From positions 1-46,331 of the forward strand of contig NZ_SDKM01000037.1 in NCBI RefSeq assembly GCF_004519545.1: DNA of 46,331 nt, read 5' to 3'. The stretch comes from Nocardioides guangzhouensis (GTDB lineage: Bacteria; Actinomycetota; Actinomycetes; Propionibacteriales; Nocardioidaceae). Shown here in pieces: positions 6,087-13,593 of this stretch. The position numbers and the translations under genes were made by a program. Position 1 is the first letter of the stretch, and each line of letters begins with the position of its first letter. The notes beneath the pieces are model-generated. The model was not told where the DNA came from and searched no databases. It was given only the letters and a program-made list of their open reading frames with translations.

Positions 6087-7657
6087 GCTCTGGCCTCCGC
6101 CAGGGCGCCGGCGACGTCGGCCGCGGTGAGCCACGCCTGCGGCGCCATGATCTTGGCGACCTGCGGCGCGAACGCGGGGGAGGAGACCACCACGTCCGGG
6201 GCGGCGCCGTCCGCGACCACCTCGCCGTCGGCCAGCACCACCACCCGGGTGGCGACCTCGGCGACCAGCTCCACGTCGTGGGTCGCGAGCACCACCCCGT
6301 GCCCGGTGCCGGCGAGGTCGCGCAGCACCTCGACCAGCCGGCGCTTCGCGAGGTAGTCCAGCCCCCGGGTCGGCTCGTCGAGCAGCACCAGCCGGGGCGC
6401 CGCGACGAGCACGATCGCCAGCGCCAGCGAGAGCTTCTGCCCCTCGGACAGGTCCCGCGGGTGGTGGTCGCCGTCGATCCCCGGCGAGAGCCGGTCGAGC
6501 AGGGCGCGGGTGCTGCCGCCGGGCACCTTGGCGTCACGGTCAGCGGTGGCGCACTCGGCCCGCACGGAGGCGGCGTACAGCAGGTCGGAGGGGACCTGCG
6601 GCACCAGCCCGACCTCTCCCGCGGTGACCTTGCCGGACGACGGCTTGTGCAGCCCGACCAGCGACCGGAGCAGGGTCGACTTGCCGGCGCCGTTGCGTCC
6701 CATCACCGCCACGATCTCGCCGGAGCGCACGCCGAGCGTGATCCCGTTCAGCACCGGCCGCCGGGGGTAGCCGGCGACCAGGTCCTTCGTCGCGGCGACC
6801 TCGCCGTTGACGGCGTGCGCCCGGTGCTCGGGCGGCCGTACGGCGGTCAGCCGCCCGCGCAGGTCGACCGAGCGGCGGCGGGCGTCGCGGACGGTGAGCG
6901 GCAGCGGCGACCAGCCGGCGGCGAGGCCGAGCTCGACCACCGGCGGCGCGATCGGCGTCGTGGCGAGCACGTCGGCCGGGGCGCCGTCCTCGACCGGCAG
7001 CGCGCCGCCCGGCACGTGCACGATGCGGTCCACGAACTGCACCACCCGCTCGAGCCGGTGCTCGGCGAGGACCACGGTGAGCCCGAGGTCGTGCACCAGC
7101 CGCTGCAGTGTGGCCAGCACCTCCTCGGCGGCGAGCGGGTCGAGCGCCGAGGTCGGCTCGTCCAGCACCAGGACCCGCGGATGCGTGGTCAGCACCGCGC
7201 CGATCGCGACCCGCTGCTGCTGCCCGCCGGAGAGCTGGGCGAGCGGCTGGTGGCGCAGGCCGGCCAGGCCGAGCAGGTCGAGGGTCTCCTCGACCCGCTT
7301 GCGCATGACGTCGGGGGCGATGCCCAGCGACTCCATGCCGTAGGCCAGCTCGTCCTCCACGTTGTCGGTGACGAACCCGGCCATCGGGTCCTGCCCGACG
7401 AACCCGACCACGTCGGCGAGGTCGCGCGGGCGGTGGGTGGCGGTGTCGCGGCCGTCGACGACGACGCGGCCGGCCAGGGTGCCGCCGGAGAAGTGCGGCA
7501 CCAGCCCGTTGAGCGCCCGCAGCAGTGTCGACTTGCCGCTGCCGGTGCGGCCCATGACCAGCACCATCTCGCCCTCGGGGATCCGCAGGTCGACGTCGGA
7601 GAGCACGGCGGTGGCGGCGCCGGCGTAGGTCACGCTGACCCGGTCCAGCTCGATCAC
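6083..7657 (-). CDS. ECF transporter ATPase, two fused ABC domains (EcfA-EcfA')
   Basis: This 524-residue cytoplasmic ATPase powers the ECF importer. Domain 1 has Walker A GRTGSGKST at 36-44, signature LSGGQ at 143-147 and Walker B VLVLDE at 162-167. Domain 2 has Walker A GRNGAGKST at 320-328, a shortened signature LSEGQ at 403-407 and Walker B LVLLDE at 423-428. Most ECF systems use two separate ATPases; here they are one chain. The GTG start at 7657 overlaps the EcfT stop (GTGA), which fixes it against longer readings of the frame. Domain 2 is compact, with a short helical subdomain. Confidence 0.92.
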   Translation of the reverse strand: MIELDRVSVTYAGAATAVLSDVDLRIPEGEMVLVMGRTGSGKSTLLRALNGLVPHFSGGTLAGRVVVDGRDTATHRPRDLADVVGFVGQDPMAGFVTDNVEDELAYGMESLGIAPDVMRKRVEETLDLLGLAGLRHQPLAQLSGGQQQRVAIGAVLTTHPRVLVLDEPTSALDPLAAEEVLATLQRLVHDLGLTVVLAEHRLERVVQFVDRIVHVPGGALPVEDGAPADVLATTPIAPPVVELGLAAGWSPLPLTVRDARRRSVDLRGRLTAVRPPEHRAHAVNGEVAATKDLVAGYPRRPVLNGITLGVRSGEIVAVMGRNGAGKSTLLRSLVGLHKPSSGKVTAGEVGLVPQVPSDLLYAASVRAECATADRDAKVPGGSTRALLDRLSPGIDGDHHPRDLSEGQKLSLALAIVLVAAPRLVLLDEPTRGLDYLAKRRLVEVLRDLAGTGHGVVLATHDVELVAEVATRVVVLADGEVVADGAAPDVVVSSPAFAPQVAKIMAPQAWLTAADVAGALAEARA

Positions 7658-8784
7658 ACGGCCACCTCCTCGGGGACGGGTCCGGGCAGCCCCTCGTGGG
7701 TGGGCAGCGGCAACGGCGGCGCGAGCACCGCCGGCAGCAGCGCGACCAGGATGCCGAGGCAGGCCAGCGGCGGCACCGGCGGTACGTCGAGCGGCGAGGC
7801 CAGCACCAGCGTCGTGGCGTCGACCCGGACCTGCCAGAACGTCATCACCGCGGCGGTGGCTCCCGAGGCGACCACCAGCCACTCGGGCAGCGCCCACGGG
7901 TCGGGGCGGTAGCGGGTGCGGCCGGTGCGTCGCCCGCCGAGCACCAGCGCGACCGCGACCAGGCCGAGCCCGACCACCAGCGCGGGCAGCCCGATCCAGC
8001 TGCCGGCCTCGCCGCCGAGCAGGCCGTAGAGGCCGAGGCACACACCGAGCATCCCGGCGACCACGAGGGCGGAGGTGACCCGGCGGGCGCGAGGGTCCGC
8101 GACCGTCGTACGGCCGTAGCCGCGGGAGTCCATCGCCGCCGCGAGGTCGACCGAGCGCTCGAGGGCACCCTCGACGATCGGCATCGCCAGCCGCCCGAAG
8201 CGGCGGAACCGGCCGATGTCGCCGCCGCGCAGCCGGGCCGCCTCACGCACCCGCTTCGCGTCGACGACCAGCTGCGGCGCGAAGGTCAGCGCGATCACGC
8301 AGGCGATGCCGATCTCGTAGAGCGCCGCCGGCACGTACCGCAGCAGCTGTCGGGCGCTGCCCAGCGCGTTCGCCGCGCCGATGCAGCAGAAGATCGTGGC
8401 CAGCTGGAGCGACACGTAGAACGCGCTCAGCAGCGCCTCGAGCGTGACCTCGCCGCCGATCTTGATCCCGGCCGCCTCCGGCAGCGCGATCTCCGGGAGC
8501 GTGAACAGCACGGTCAGCCCCTGCGCGTGCCCGGAGAACAGCACCTGGAAGACCAGGTGCACCGCGATCACGATCAGCGACAGCCGGAAGAACAGGCCGT
8601 ACGACGCGGCCCACGGCGAGGTGGACTTGCGGGCACTAACCACGAACCAGGTGACGGCGATGATCAGCGCCAGCGGCACCGGGTTGAGGGTGCGGCTGGC
8701 CGCGGCGGCCAGCCCGAGCGCCCACAGCCACCACGCCCCCGGGTGCAGGGCCCGGGGGTGGGTGATCAGGTGCTGGGGGCGCAT
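7654..8784 (-). CDS. ECF transporter transmembrane protein EcfT
   Basis: This 376-residue membrane protein couples the ATPase to the S-component. The DUF/CbiQ-like core carries the two cytoplasmic coupling motifs, seen as AARLRGG near 208-214 and AAAMDSRGYG near 240-249. At 376 residues it is longer than typical EcfT (about 260), with additional C-terminal hydrophobic segments (roughly residues 260-340) and a Pro/Leu-rich tail. It is the first transporter gene after the SCO2322-like gene, 20 bases downstream of it. It is the only junction in the operon without an overlap. Confidence 0.88.
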   Translation of the reverse strand: MRPQHLITHPRALHPGAWWLWALGLAAAASRTLNPVPLALIIAVTWFVVSARKSTSPWAASYGLFFRLSLIVIAVHLVFQVLFSGHAQGLTVLFTLPEIALPEAAGIKIGGEVTLEALLSAFYVSLQLATIFCCIGAANALGSARQLLRYVPAALYEIGIACVIALTFAPQLVVDAKRVREAARLRGGDIGRFRRFGRLAMPIVEGALERSVDLAAAMDSRGYGRTTVADPRARRVTSALVVAGMLGVCLGLYGLLGGEAGSWIGLPALVVGLGLVAVALVLGGRRTGRTRYRPDPWALPEWLVVASGATAAVMTFWQVRVDATTLVLASPLDVPPVPPLACLGILVALLPAVLAPPLPLPTHEGLPGPVPEEVAV

Positions 8785-8804
8785 CGGGCCGGTCCGTCCG
8801 CCGG

Positions 8805-9572
8805 TCAGCTGGCCCGGGCGCGACGCTGGAGGACGAAGCCGCCGGCGCCGATCGCGAGCACGAGGACCGCGAGGCCGATCAGCAACGGCGTGTTGCTGTC
8901 GTCGTCCTCGTCGGAGGTGGAGGCGGCGGAGGTGTCGGAGGAGCCGTCGGCGGCCGGGCTCTCGTCACCGATCCCGGTGAACGCGACCGGCGCGCCGTCG
9001 GCCGGGGTGCCCTGGTCGGCCTTCTCGTCCGCGCAGCCGGTGGCCGGGTAGCCGCTGATGCCGCACAGCAGCGGTCCGAACGACGACTTCTGGGTCCGGA
9101 CGTCCGGGGCGACCGCCTGGAGGGTCTGCAGCCCGTTGGCCTTGGCCGGCACGACCGCGCACAGCGCCTCGGGCTCCGGCGGGGTGCTGCCGGTCGGGGC
9201 GTCCTGCTCGACCCCGTAGTCGATCAGCACCGCGACCCGCTTCTCGTCGGCGGCCGCGGTCTTGTCGCCGCAGACGGCGTCGAAGGTGACCTCGGTGAGG
9301 TCGGCGCGGGGGAGGTTGGGCTTGTCGTAGTTCGCCGGGGCGGCCCAACGGTAGCCCTCGATGTCGCCGTCCTTCGGGGTGGCGCCGGCGGGACCGGTCT
9401 GCTGGGCGACGAAGGCGCCGTCCTTGACCGTGAAGTACGCCCAGTAGCGGTAGACGTCGGCGGCCTGGGCGGTCGACGAGGTGCCGACCGTGACGAAGCC
9501 CGCCAGCAGCAGGCTGAGCAGGGGGAGCAGCGCCGTACGAACGGCGCGTCGGGAGGGGTGACGCGATGGCAT
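8805..9572 (-). CDS. SCO2322-like secreted membrane-anchored protein
   Basis: This 255-residue protein has a signal peptide (Arg-rich start, hydrophobic 14-28, cleavage near TAQA-AD at 37). An extracellular domain contains YRYWAYFTVKDGAF and YRWAAP. A Ser/Asp/Glu-rich linker follows (about 205-225), then a final helix (LLIGLAVLVLAIGAGGFVL) and an RRAR tail that would hold it in the membrane. Cysteines near 92, 137, 171 and 181 may form disulphides. Similar proteins (SCO2322 of Streptomyces) sit beside cobalt/B12 ECF genes. Its role is unproven, but a surface corrinoid-capture or transporter-assisting function is plausible. The first gene after the riboswitch. Confidence 0.8.
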   Translation of the reverse strand: MPSRHPSRRAVRTALLPLLSLLLAGFVTVGTSSTAQAADVYRYWAYFTVKDGAFVAQQTGPAGATPKDGDIEGYRWAAPANYDKPNLPRADLTEVTFDAVCGDKTAAADEKRVAVLIDYGVEQDAPTGSTPPEPEALCAVVPAKANGLQTLQAVAPDVRTQKSSFGPLLCGISGYPATGCADEKADQGTPADGAPVAFTGIGDESPAADGSSDTSAASTSDEDDDSNTPLLIGLAVLVLAIGAGGFVLQRRARAS

Positions 9573-9669
9573 GGGGCGGATGCCCTTCTGTTGTGCGGTA
9601 CACAGACGGGGACCGGACCGTAGATGCGTCAGCCCGGCTCCGTTCCGCAGACCTCGACGGTGGTGTGGA

Positions 9670-9780
9670 GCCGCATTCCCCTCCGGTGTTCCGGCTCACC
9701 CCTGGTCGGGGCCTACGGTTGCGGGTCAGCGCCGGCTTCGGACCGGCTTCCCCGGAGTGGGATGTGGTGGTACGTCGCGA
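9670..9780 (-). promoter_or_regulatory. Cobalamin (AdoCbl-type) riboswitch
   Basis: The minus strand contains the conserved B12 core at 9712-9753: GGGGAAGCCGGT, then GAAGCCGGC, then GCTGACCCGCAACCGT (9730-9715). GAGCCGGAACACCGG follows at about 9697-9681, matching the usual downstream conserved segment. Order and spacing agree with actinobacterial B12 riboswitches. It lies about 100 bases upstream of the SCO2322-like gene and should repress the whole uptake and salvage operon when B12 is abundant. Outer boundaries are estimates. Confidence 0.9.
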
Positions 9781-9810
9781 AATCTGCCACCGCGTCTTCG
9801 GTTTCGTCAA
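9781..9810 (-). promoter_or_regulatory. Candidate promoter for the B12 operon
   Basis: On the minus strand TTGACG (9810-9805) is followed 18 bases later by CAGATT (9786-9781). The -10 is weak, but its position just upstream of the riboswitch core is right. Confidence 0.35.
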
Positions 9811-9823
9811 AGGCCCGCGACGT

Positions 9824-9829
9824 TAGTCT
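9824..9829 (+). promoter_or_regulatory. Leaderless -10 box for the gene at 9836
   Basis: TAGTCT ends 6 bases before the ATG. Confidence 0.6.
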
Positions 9830-9835
9830 CGACAC

Positions 9836-10096
9836 ATGGCAAAGCTTCCCGACGAGCCTCCGACCTTCCGTCCGTCGAGCGCGGTCCCGCGCGCGTGGCG
9901 GTGGCGGCTGCAGGACGCCTCCGGCGAGGAGGTCGCGATCACCGGCGAGCTGGCCGGGCAGAGCTTCTCCAGCCAGGCGGACGCGGAGTCGTGGGTGGGG
10001 GAGTTCTACACCGACCTGGCCGAGCAGGGCGTGGACACGGTGACCCTGGTCGAGGCCGACCGGGTGGTCTACGGGCCGATGAGCCTGCACCCCTGA
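9836..10096 (+). CDS. Small hypothetical protein (86 residues)
   Basis: I do not recognise a named family with confidence. The product is soluble and slightly acidic, with the segment WRWRLQDASGEEVAITGELAGQ, a Trp-containing SQADAESWVGEFYTDL helix and a closing TLVEADRVVYGPMSLHP. The look is that of a small alpha/beta domain with no membrane segment or signal. Strong third-position GC bias and a TAGTCT box 6 bases before the ATG support it as a real, leaderless gene. It is divergent from the B12 operon, whose riboswitch occupies the shared intergenic space, but nothing else links it to B12. Confidence 0.75.
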   Translation: MAKLPDEPPTFRPSSAVPRAWRWRLQDASGEEVAITGELAGQSFSSQADAESWVGEFYTDLAEQGVDTVTLVEADRVVYGPMSLHP

Positions 10097-10105
10097 CCCG
10101 GCTGC

Positions 10106-10156
10106 GGGATCAGGCCGGGTGCGGGATCAGGCCGGGTGCGGGATCAGGCCGGGTGC
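10106..10156. repeat. Three exact copies of a 17-base tandem repeat
   Basis: The unit GGGATCAGGCCGGGTGC is repeated without change at 10106-10122, 10123-10139 and 10140-10156, directly after the stop of the small gene and just ahead of the sulfotransferase promoter. Length is not a multiple of three and it is outside genes. Exact copies suggest slippage and variable copy number between strains. Confidence 0.9.
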
Positions 10157-10161
10157 GGCCC

Positions 10162-10191
10162 TTGGCTCAATCTGTTGTAAGTGAGTAAACT
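10162..10191 (+). promoter_or_regulatory. Promoter of the sulfotransferase gene
   Basis: TTGGCT (10162-10167) and TAAACT (10186-10191) are separated by 18 bases. The -10 box ends 8 bases before the ATG at 10200, so the transcript may be leaderless. This is the most AT-rich spot in the area. Confidence 0.55.
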
Positions 10192-10199
10192 TTGGGGGC

Positions 10200-11180
10200 A
10201 TGACGACGAGGTCAGCACGTCGACCGCCCGACTTCTTCCTGATCGGCGCGCCCAAGGCCGGCACCAGCGCCCTGCACGCGGCGCTGGCCCAGCACCCGGG
10301 TCTGTTCCTGTCCCCGGTCAAGGAGCCGAAGTACTACATGTGCGGCGACAGCCCGCCGCCGGCGTACAAGGGACCGGGTGACGCGCACTCCAACCAGGAG
10401 TGGATCTGGCAGCGCGAGCGCTACCTCGACCTCTTCGCCGACGCGCCGCAGAGCGCGCTGCGCGGCGAGAGCACGCCGTTCTACCTCTACAACCGCGACG
10501 CCCGCCGCCGGATCGCTGCCGACGCCCCGCACGCCCGGCTGATCGCGGTCCTGCGCGACCCGGTCGACCGCGCGTACTCGAACTGGATGCACCTCTGGAT
10601 GGACGGCCTCGAACCGCGCGCCGACATCGTCGAGGCGGTACGTCGCGAGCCCGAACGCATCGACAACGGCTGGGCGCCCTTCTGGCACTACCAGGGTCTC
10701 GGGATGTACGGCCGCCAGGTGGCCGACCTCCTCGACCACGTGCCGCGCGAGCAGGTGCTGCTGCTGCGCTACCGCGAGCTGGTCTCGGACCCGTCGGCGA
10801 CGCTGGACCGGGTCTTCGGGTTCCTGGGTGTCGACTCGGCGCAGGTGAGCACGATCCCGTCCGACAACTCGCGCTCGTTCGTCCAGGACGGTCCGCGGAC
10901 CCGCACCATCGGCCCGGTGATCCGGGCCGGCGCCGCCGTCGGGCAGTTCCTCCCGCCGGAGGTCTGGCGTCGGGTCAGCAAGCCGCTGGTCGCCCAGCTG
11001 CACCGCAACGGCGACTCCCACCGGCCCAAGCTCACCCCCGAGCAGCGCACGGCGCTGGTCGAGCCGCACCTACCCGACATCGAGCTGCTCGAGCGGGTCA
11101 CCGGGGAGTCGTTCGAGGACTGGAAGGGCTACCGCGACGGCGGCTCCTTCGAGAGCCGGCGGTCCGCCGCCCGGGCCTGA
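10200..11180 (+). CDS. Sulfotransferase-domain protein (PAPS-dependent)
   Basis: This 326-residue cytosolic protein of the sulfotransferase superfamily would transfer sulfate from PAPS to a hydroxyl or amine. The 5'-phosphosulfate loop FFLIGAPKAGTSAL is at 12-25. EPKYYM follows, and the 3'-phosphate site LRDPVDRAYSNW lies near 117-128. The later YRELVSDPSATLDRVFGFLGV is also typical of heparan-type N-/O-sulfotransferases found in bacteria. The acceptor is unknown; lipids, glycans or peptidoglycan are possible. No PAPS-synthesis gene is nearby. It converges with the beta-propeller gene. Confidence 0.88.
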   Translation: MTTRSARRPPDFFLIGAPKAGTSALHAALAQHPGLFLSPVKEPKYYMCGDSPPPAYKGPGDAHSNQEWIWQRERYLDLFADAPQSALRGESTPFYLYNRDARRRIAADAPHARLIAVLRDPVDRAYSNWMHLWMDGLEPRADIVEAVRREPERIDNGWAPFWHYQGLGMYGRQVADLLDHVPREQVLLLRYRELVSDPSATLDRVFGFLGVDSAQVSTIPSDNSRSFVQDGPRTRTIGPVIRAGAAVGQFLPPEVWRRVSKPLVAQLHRNGDSHRPKLTPEQRTALVEPHLPDIELLERVTGESFEDWKGYRDGGSFESRRSAARA

Positions 11181-11182
11181 GG

Positions 11183-11194
11183 CCCCGGCCGGGG
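11183..11194. terminator. Short palindrome between convergent genes
   Basis: CCCCGGCCGGGG fills the 14-base gap between the sulfotransferase stop and the convergent stop at 11195. It could act as a weak bidirectional terminator. No T-tract follows. Confidence 0.35.
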
Positions 11195-12088
11195 TCATCC
11201 GCTGACGCTGGTGACCAGGTCGTGCGCGCCGTCGGGCCTGGCGACCTCGAAGTAGAAGCGCGTGCGGCCGTCGTCGAGTCGGACCGCGGTCGCGTAGCGA
11301 AGCGCCCCGTCCGAGTGCGGCGACCGGGCCACCGGCCCGGCCGGGTCCGCCACCAGCAGGCCGGTCCCGTTGCCCCGGGCCAGTCCCGTGACCTCGTGCC
11401 AGTTGTCCTCGGCGCGGGCGCGACCGTCGTACAGGACGATCAGCGGGCTGAGGTCGAGCACCGCGGTGACCCGGGCACCCCGGGCGTCCCACGCGCCTTC
11501 GCGGGGGAGCAGGGCGGTGCCCCGGCGGGTCCAGGCCAGGCCGTCGGCGGAGGTGGAGTACGCCGTCCGCATGCGGTCCTCGTGGCCGACCTCGGTGAGC
11601 GGGTGCTCGGTGGTCCACAGGTGCCACTGGCCGTCCTCGACCACGATCACCGGGTCCTTGACCGCCACCTCGTCGTCCCCGGCGACGACCACCGTGCGAG
11701 TGCCGTCAGGCAGGCCCTCGGGGGTGTCCGCGTCCAGCGCCTCGATCCACCAGTGCTTCGACCCGGGGGTCGCGCAGCTGAGGTAGAGCCGCCAGCCGCC
11801 GTCGGGCCGGCGCAGCACCACCGGACGCTCGAACGACTCGGCGCCGAAGTCGTCCCGCCAGACCTCGGTGACGGTCTCGAAGCGGACGCCGTCGGCGCTG
11901 CGTGCGACCACGGTCGAGACGCCGCGGCCCTCGGCGATCGGGCGGCGGACCCGGTAGGCCAGCCAGACGTCGCCGTCGACGAGCACGGCGCTCGCGGCGC
12001 CGGCCCAGTTCCCGGGCCCGGGGGCCGGGGCGGGCACCACCACCTCGGCGCGGTCGAGGTCGGGGAGCGGGAGGGTGGCGATCGTCAT
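11195..12088 (-). CDS. Five-bladed beta-propeller (GH43-like) hypothetical protein
   Basis: This 297-residue protein has no signal peptide. Repeated blade-like strands include DGDVWLAYRVRRP, VARSADGVRFETV, RPDGGWRLYLSCATPG, DGQWHLWTTEHPL, STSADGLAWTRRG and LIVLYDGRARAEDNW. The SADG-x-x-F/W pattern is common in glycosidase-like five-bladed propellers (GH43/GH32/GH130 type). A catalytic trio cannot be assigned safely, so substrate and activity are unknown. Its ATG is 10 bases after the stop of the hydrolase gene and the two are probably cotranscribed. A TAGACT box 7 bases before the start, whose first three bases are the upstream TAG stop, could give an additional leaderless transcript. Confidence 0.75.
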   Translation of the reverse strand: MTIATLPLPDLDRAEVVVPAPAPGPGNWAGAASAVLVDGDVWLAYRVRRPIAEGRGVSTVVARSADGVRFETVTEVWRDDFGAESFERPVVLRRPDGGWRLYLSCATPGSKHWWIEALDADTPEGLPDGTRTVVVAGDDEVAVKDPVIVVEDGQWHLWTTEHPLTEVGHEDRMRTAYSTSADGLAWTRRGTALLPREGAWDARGARVTAVLDLSPLIVLYDGRARAEDNWHEVTGLARGNGTGLLVADPAGPVARSPHSDGALRYATAVRLDDGRTRFYFEVARPDGAHDLVTSVSG

Positions 12089-12095
12089 GGGCTCA

Positions 12096-12101
12096 AGTCT
12101 A
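12096..12101 (-). promoter_or_regulatory. Possible internal leaderless -10 box
   Basis: TAGACT on the minus strand ends 7 bases before the ATG at 12088 and overlaps the TAG stop of the upstream hydrolase. Confidence 0.45.
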
Positions 12102-12926
12102 CAGAACGACTCGACTTTCGAGCGTGAGCAGCGCGTCGAGGGTGGCCCGGCCGTGCTCGGCGTCCGCCTCCGGGGTGCCGCCGCGGGGGAAGCCCGGCCG
12201 GTCGGGAGCGGGCTGCTCGCCTGGCAGGACCACGCGGTGGCCGGCCCGGGGATGGACGACGTACGTCGTGTCCAGGCCGGCGGCCCGGCGCCGGGCGACG
12301 ATCCGCTCGGCGAAGTCGGTCGCCTGCCAGACCCGGTCGTCGCCGCCGGCGGCCACCAGCACCCGGGCCGCGATCCGCTCGACCGGGATCTCGTACGCCG
12401 CCGGGTCGGGGCAGGCGGCCAGGCTCGCCTCGTGGACCGACCGGGCGTCGGGGAAGTCGCCGCCCGCGGTCTGGTCGACGTACGCCATGCCCGGGAGCGG
12501 CTCGCCGTGCCAGGTCCACTTGGCGTCGCGCACGGGGTGGTCGGCGTCGGAGAGGTCGGCAGTCTCCCAGACGTACGCCGTCGGGGCCAGCGCCGCGACC
12601 ACGTCGACGCGGCGATCGCGGACGGCCAGCAGCAGCGCCGCCTCGGCGCCGAAGGACGTGCCGAGCACCCCGATCCGGGGGGCGATCGAGGCCAACCGGT
12701 CCAGACAGGAGAGGAGCGCGTCCAGCGGCACCCGGCGCGGGGTCGGTGGCAGTCCGGGGGCGCCGAACCACGGCACCGCCCAGGCAGCGATCCCGTGCCG
12801 GGAGAGGGCCCGCGCCCGCTCGTGCTCCACCCGGCCGGAGGATCCGGAGAGCACCAGAAGGGCCATGCCCGGTGTCCGGTCGGACGGGATCTGCGGGCCG
12901 TCGTCCGGAATGTCGGCGTTTCGCAC
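12099..12926 (-). CDS. Alpha/beta hydrolase, BAAT C-terminal-like (acyl-CoA thioester hydrolase type)
   Basis: This is a 275-residue cytosolic alpha/beta hydrolase. The nucleophile elbow LGTSFGAEA places Ser at about 91. The acid is probably Asp in GGDDRVW and the base His in RAGHRVVLP. The segment order (VLSGSSGRVEHERARALSRHG, WFGAPGLPPTPRRVPLD, GTSFGAEAALL) matches BAAT/acyl-CoA thioesterase C-terminal domains. The N-terminal thioesterase-associated domain is missing, so only the hydrolase half exists. The substrate is unknown. GTG at 12926 is the most likely start, since longer readings run into the divergent gene at 12961. A shorter start at the ATG at 12866 is possible. Confidence 0.8.
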   Translation of the reverse strand: MRNADIPDDGPQIPSDRTPGMALLVLSGSSGRVEHERARALSRHGIAAWAVPWFGAPGLPPTPRRVPLDALLSCLDRLASIAPRIGVLGTSFGAEAALLLAVRDRRVDVVAALAPTAYVWETADLSDADHPVRDAKWTWHGEPLPGMAYVDQTAGGDFPDARSVHEASLAACPDPAAYEIPVERIAARVLVAAGGDDRVWQATDFAERIVARRRAAGLDTTYVVHPRAGHRVVLPGEQPAPDRPGFPRGGTPEADAEHGRATLDALLTLESRVVL

Positions 12927-12947
12927 TGCGTCATGCAACCACGGCCC

Positions 12948-12953
12948 TACCTT
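12948..12953 (+). promoter_or_regulatory. Leaderless -10 box for the gene at 12961
   Basis: TACCTT ends 7 bases before the GTG. Confidence 0.55.
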
Positions 12954-12960
12954 CGGACTC

Positions 12961-13527
12961 GTGAGCACCACAGTGGTATCGGGTCCACGGGTCCGCGTCA
13001 CGGCGGCTGTGCTGGTCGTGGCGTGGATGGTCGTCGCCGTCGTCGAGGTCTCCCGACTTCCCACGTTCGGCTCGTTCACACTGCTCGATCTCGTCGTCCG
13101 CGGCGCCCTGTGGGCCGGCGTCGGGTTCGCGACGATCAACGTCGCCTGGCGCGAGGGCTGGCGCCGTGGCGCACCGACGGCGGGCCTGGTCGTGCTGGCC
13201 GTGCTCGTCGGCTACAACTGGTCGGTGCTGGCCCCGCGGGCCTACTTCGAGACGCACAAGCCGCTCTACGACCAGGCAATGGGTGTCTCGATCGGTCGGG
13301 CCTACTACGGCAGCTCGCTGGGGTGGTACCGCCCGCTGACCACCAACGGCAAGGCGTCCCGCACGCCCACCGGCATGTTCTTCCCGCAGTGGATCGGCAC
13401 CCCGGACGACGCCGGCGGCTACCTGTGGTCGCCGCTGGAGTCACCCAGGGGCGTGGACCTGTACGGCGCGCGCTGCCTCCACCCGGTCGACCTCGGGGAC
13501 GGCTGGTGGATGTGCGGGATGGACTGA
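12961..13527 (+). CDS. Hypothetical membrane protein (188 residues)
   Basis: No family recognised. The N-terminal half has about three membrane helices (residues about 12-30, 40-60 and 70-88). A hydrophilic, aromatic-rich domain follows, with RAYYGSSLGWYRPLTTNGKASRT and MFFPQWIGTPDDAGGYLWSP, then two cysteines near the end (ARCLHP, WWMCGMD) that could form a disulphide outside the membrane. GTG at 12961 is used: earlier in-frame starts would run through the divergent hydrolase gene, and a TACCTT box ends 7 bases before it. Confidence 0.75.
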   Translation: MSTTVVSGPRVRVTAAVLVVAWMVVAVVEVSRLPTFGSFTLLDLVVRGALWAGVGFATINVAWREGWRRGAPTAGLVVLAVLVGYNWSVLAPRAYFETHKPLYDQAMGVSIGRAYYGSSLGWYRPLTTNGKASRTPTGMFFPQWIGTPDDAGGYLWSPLESPRGVDLYGARCLHPVDLGDGWWMCGMD

Positions 13528-13528
13528 G

Positions 13529-13561
13529 CCGGGCCGTGTCCGCATCGGCACGGCGGCCCGG
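13529..13561 (+). terminator. GC-rich hairpin after the membrane-protein gene
   Basis: CCGGGCCGTG (13529-13538) pairs with CACGG and, after a short bulge, CCCGG (ending 13561). It begins just after the stop at 13527 and lies upstream of the thyA promoter. There is no T-tract. Confidence 0.5.
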
Positions 13562-13580
13562 TCCGGGCTGGCCCGCGACG

Positions 13581-13586
13581 TAGGCT
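13581..13586 (+). promoter_or_regulatory. Leaderless -10 box for thyA
   Basis: TAGGCT ends 7 bases before the GTG at 13594. Confidence 0.6.
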
Positions 13587-13593
13587 GCACAGC

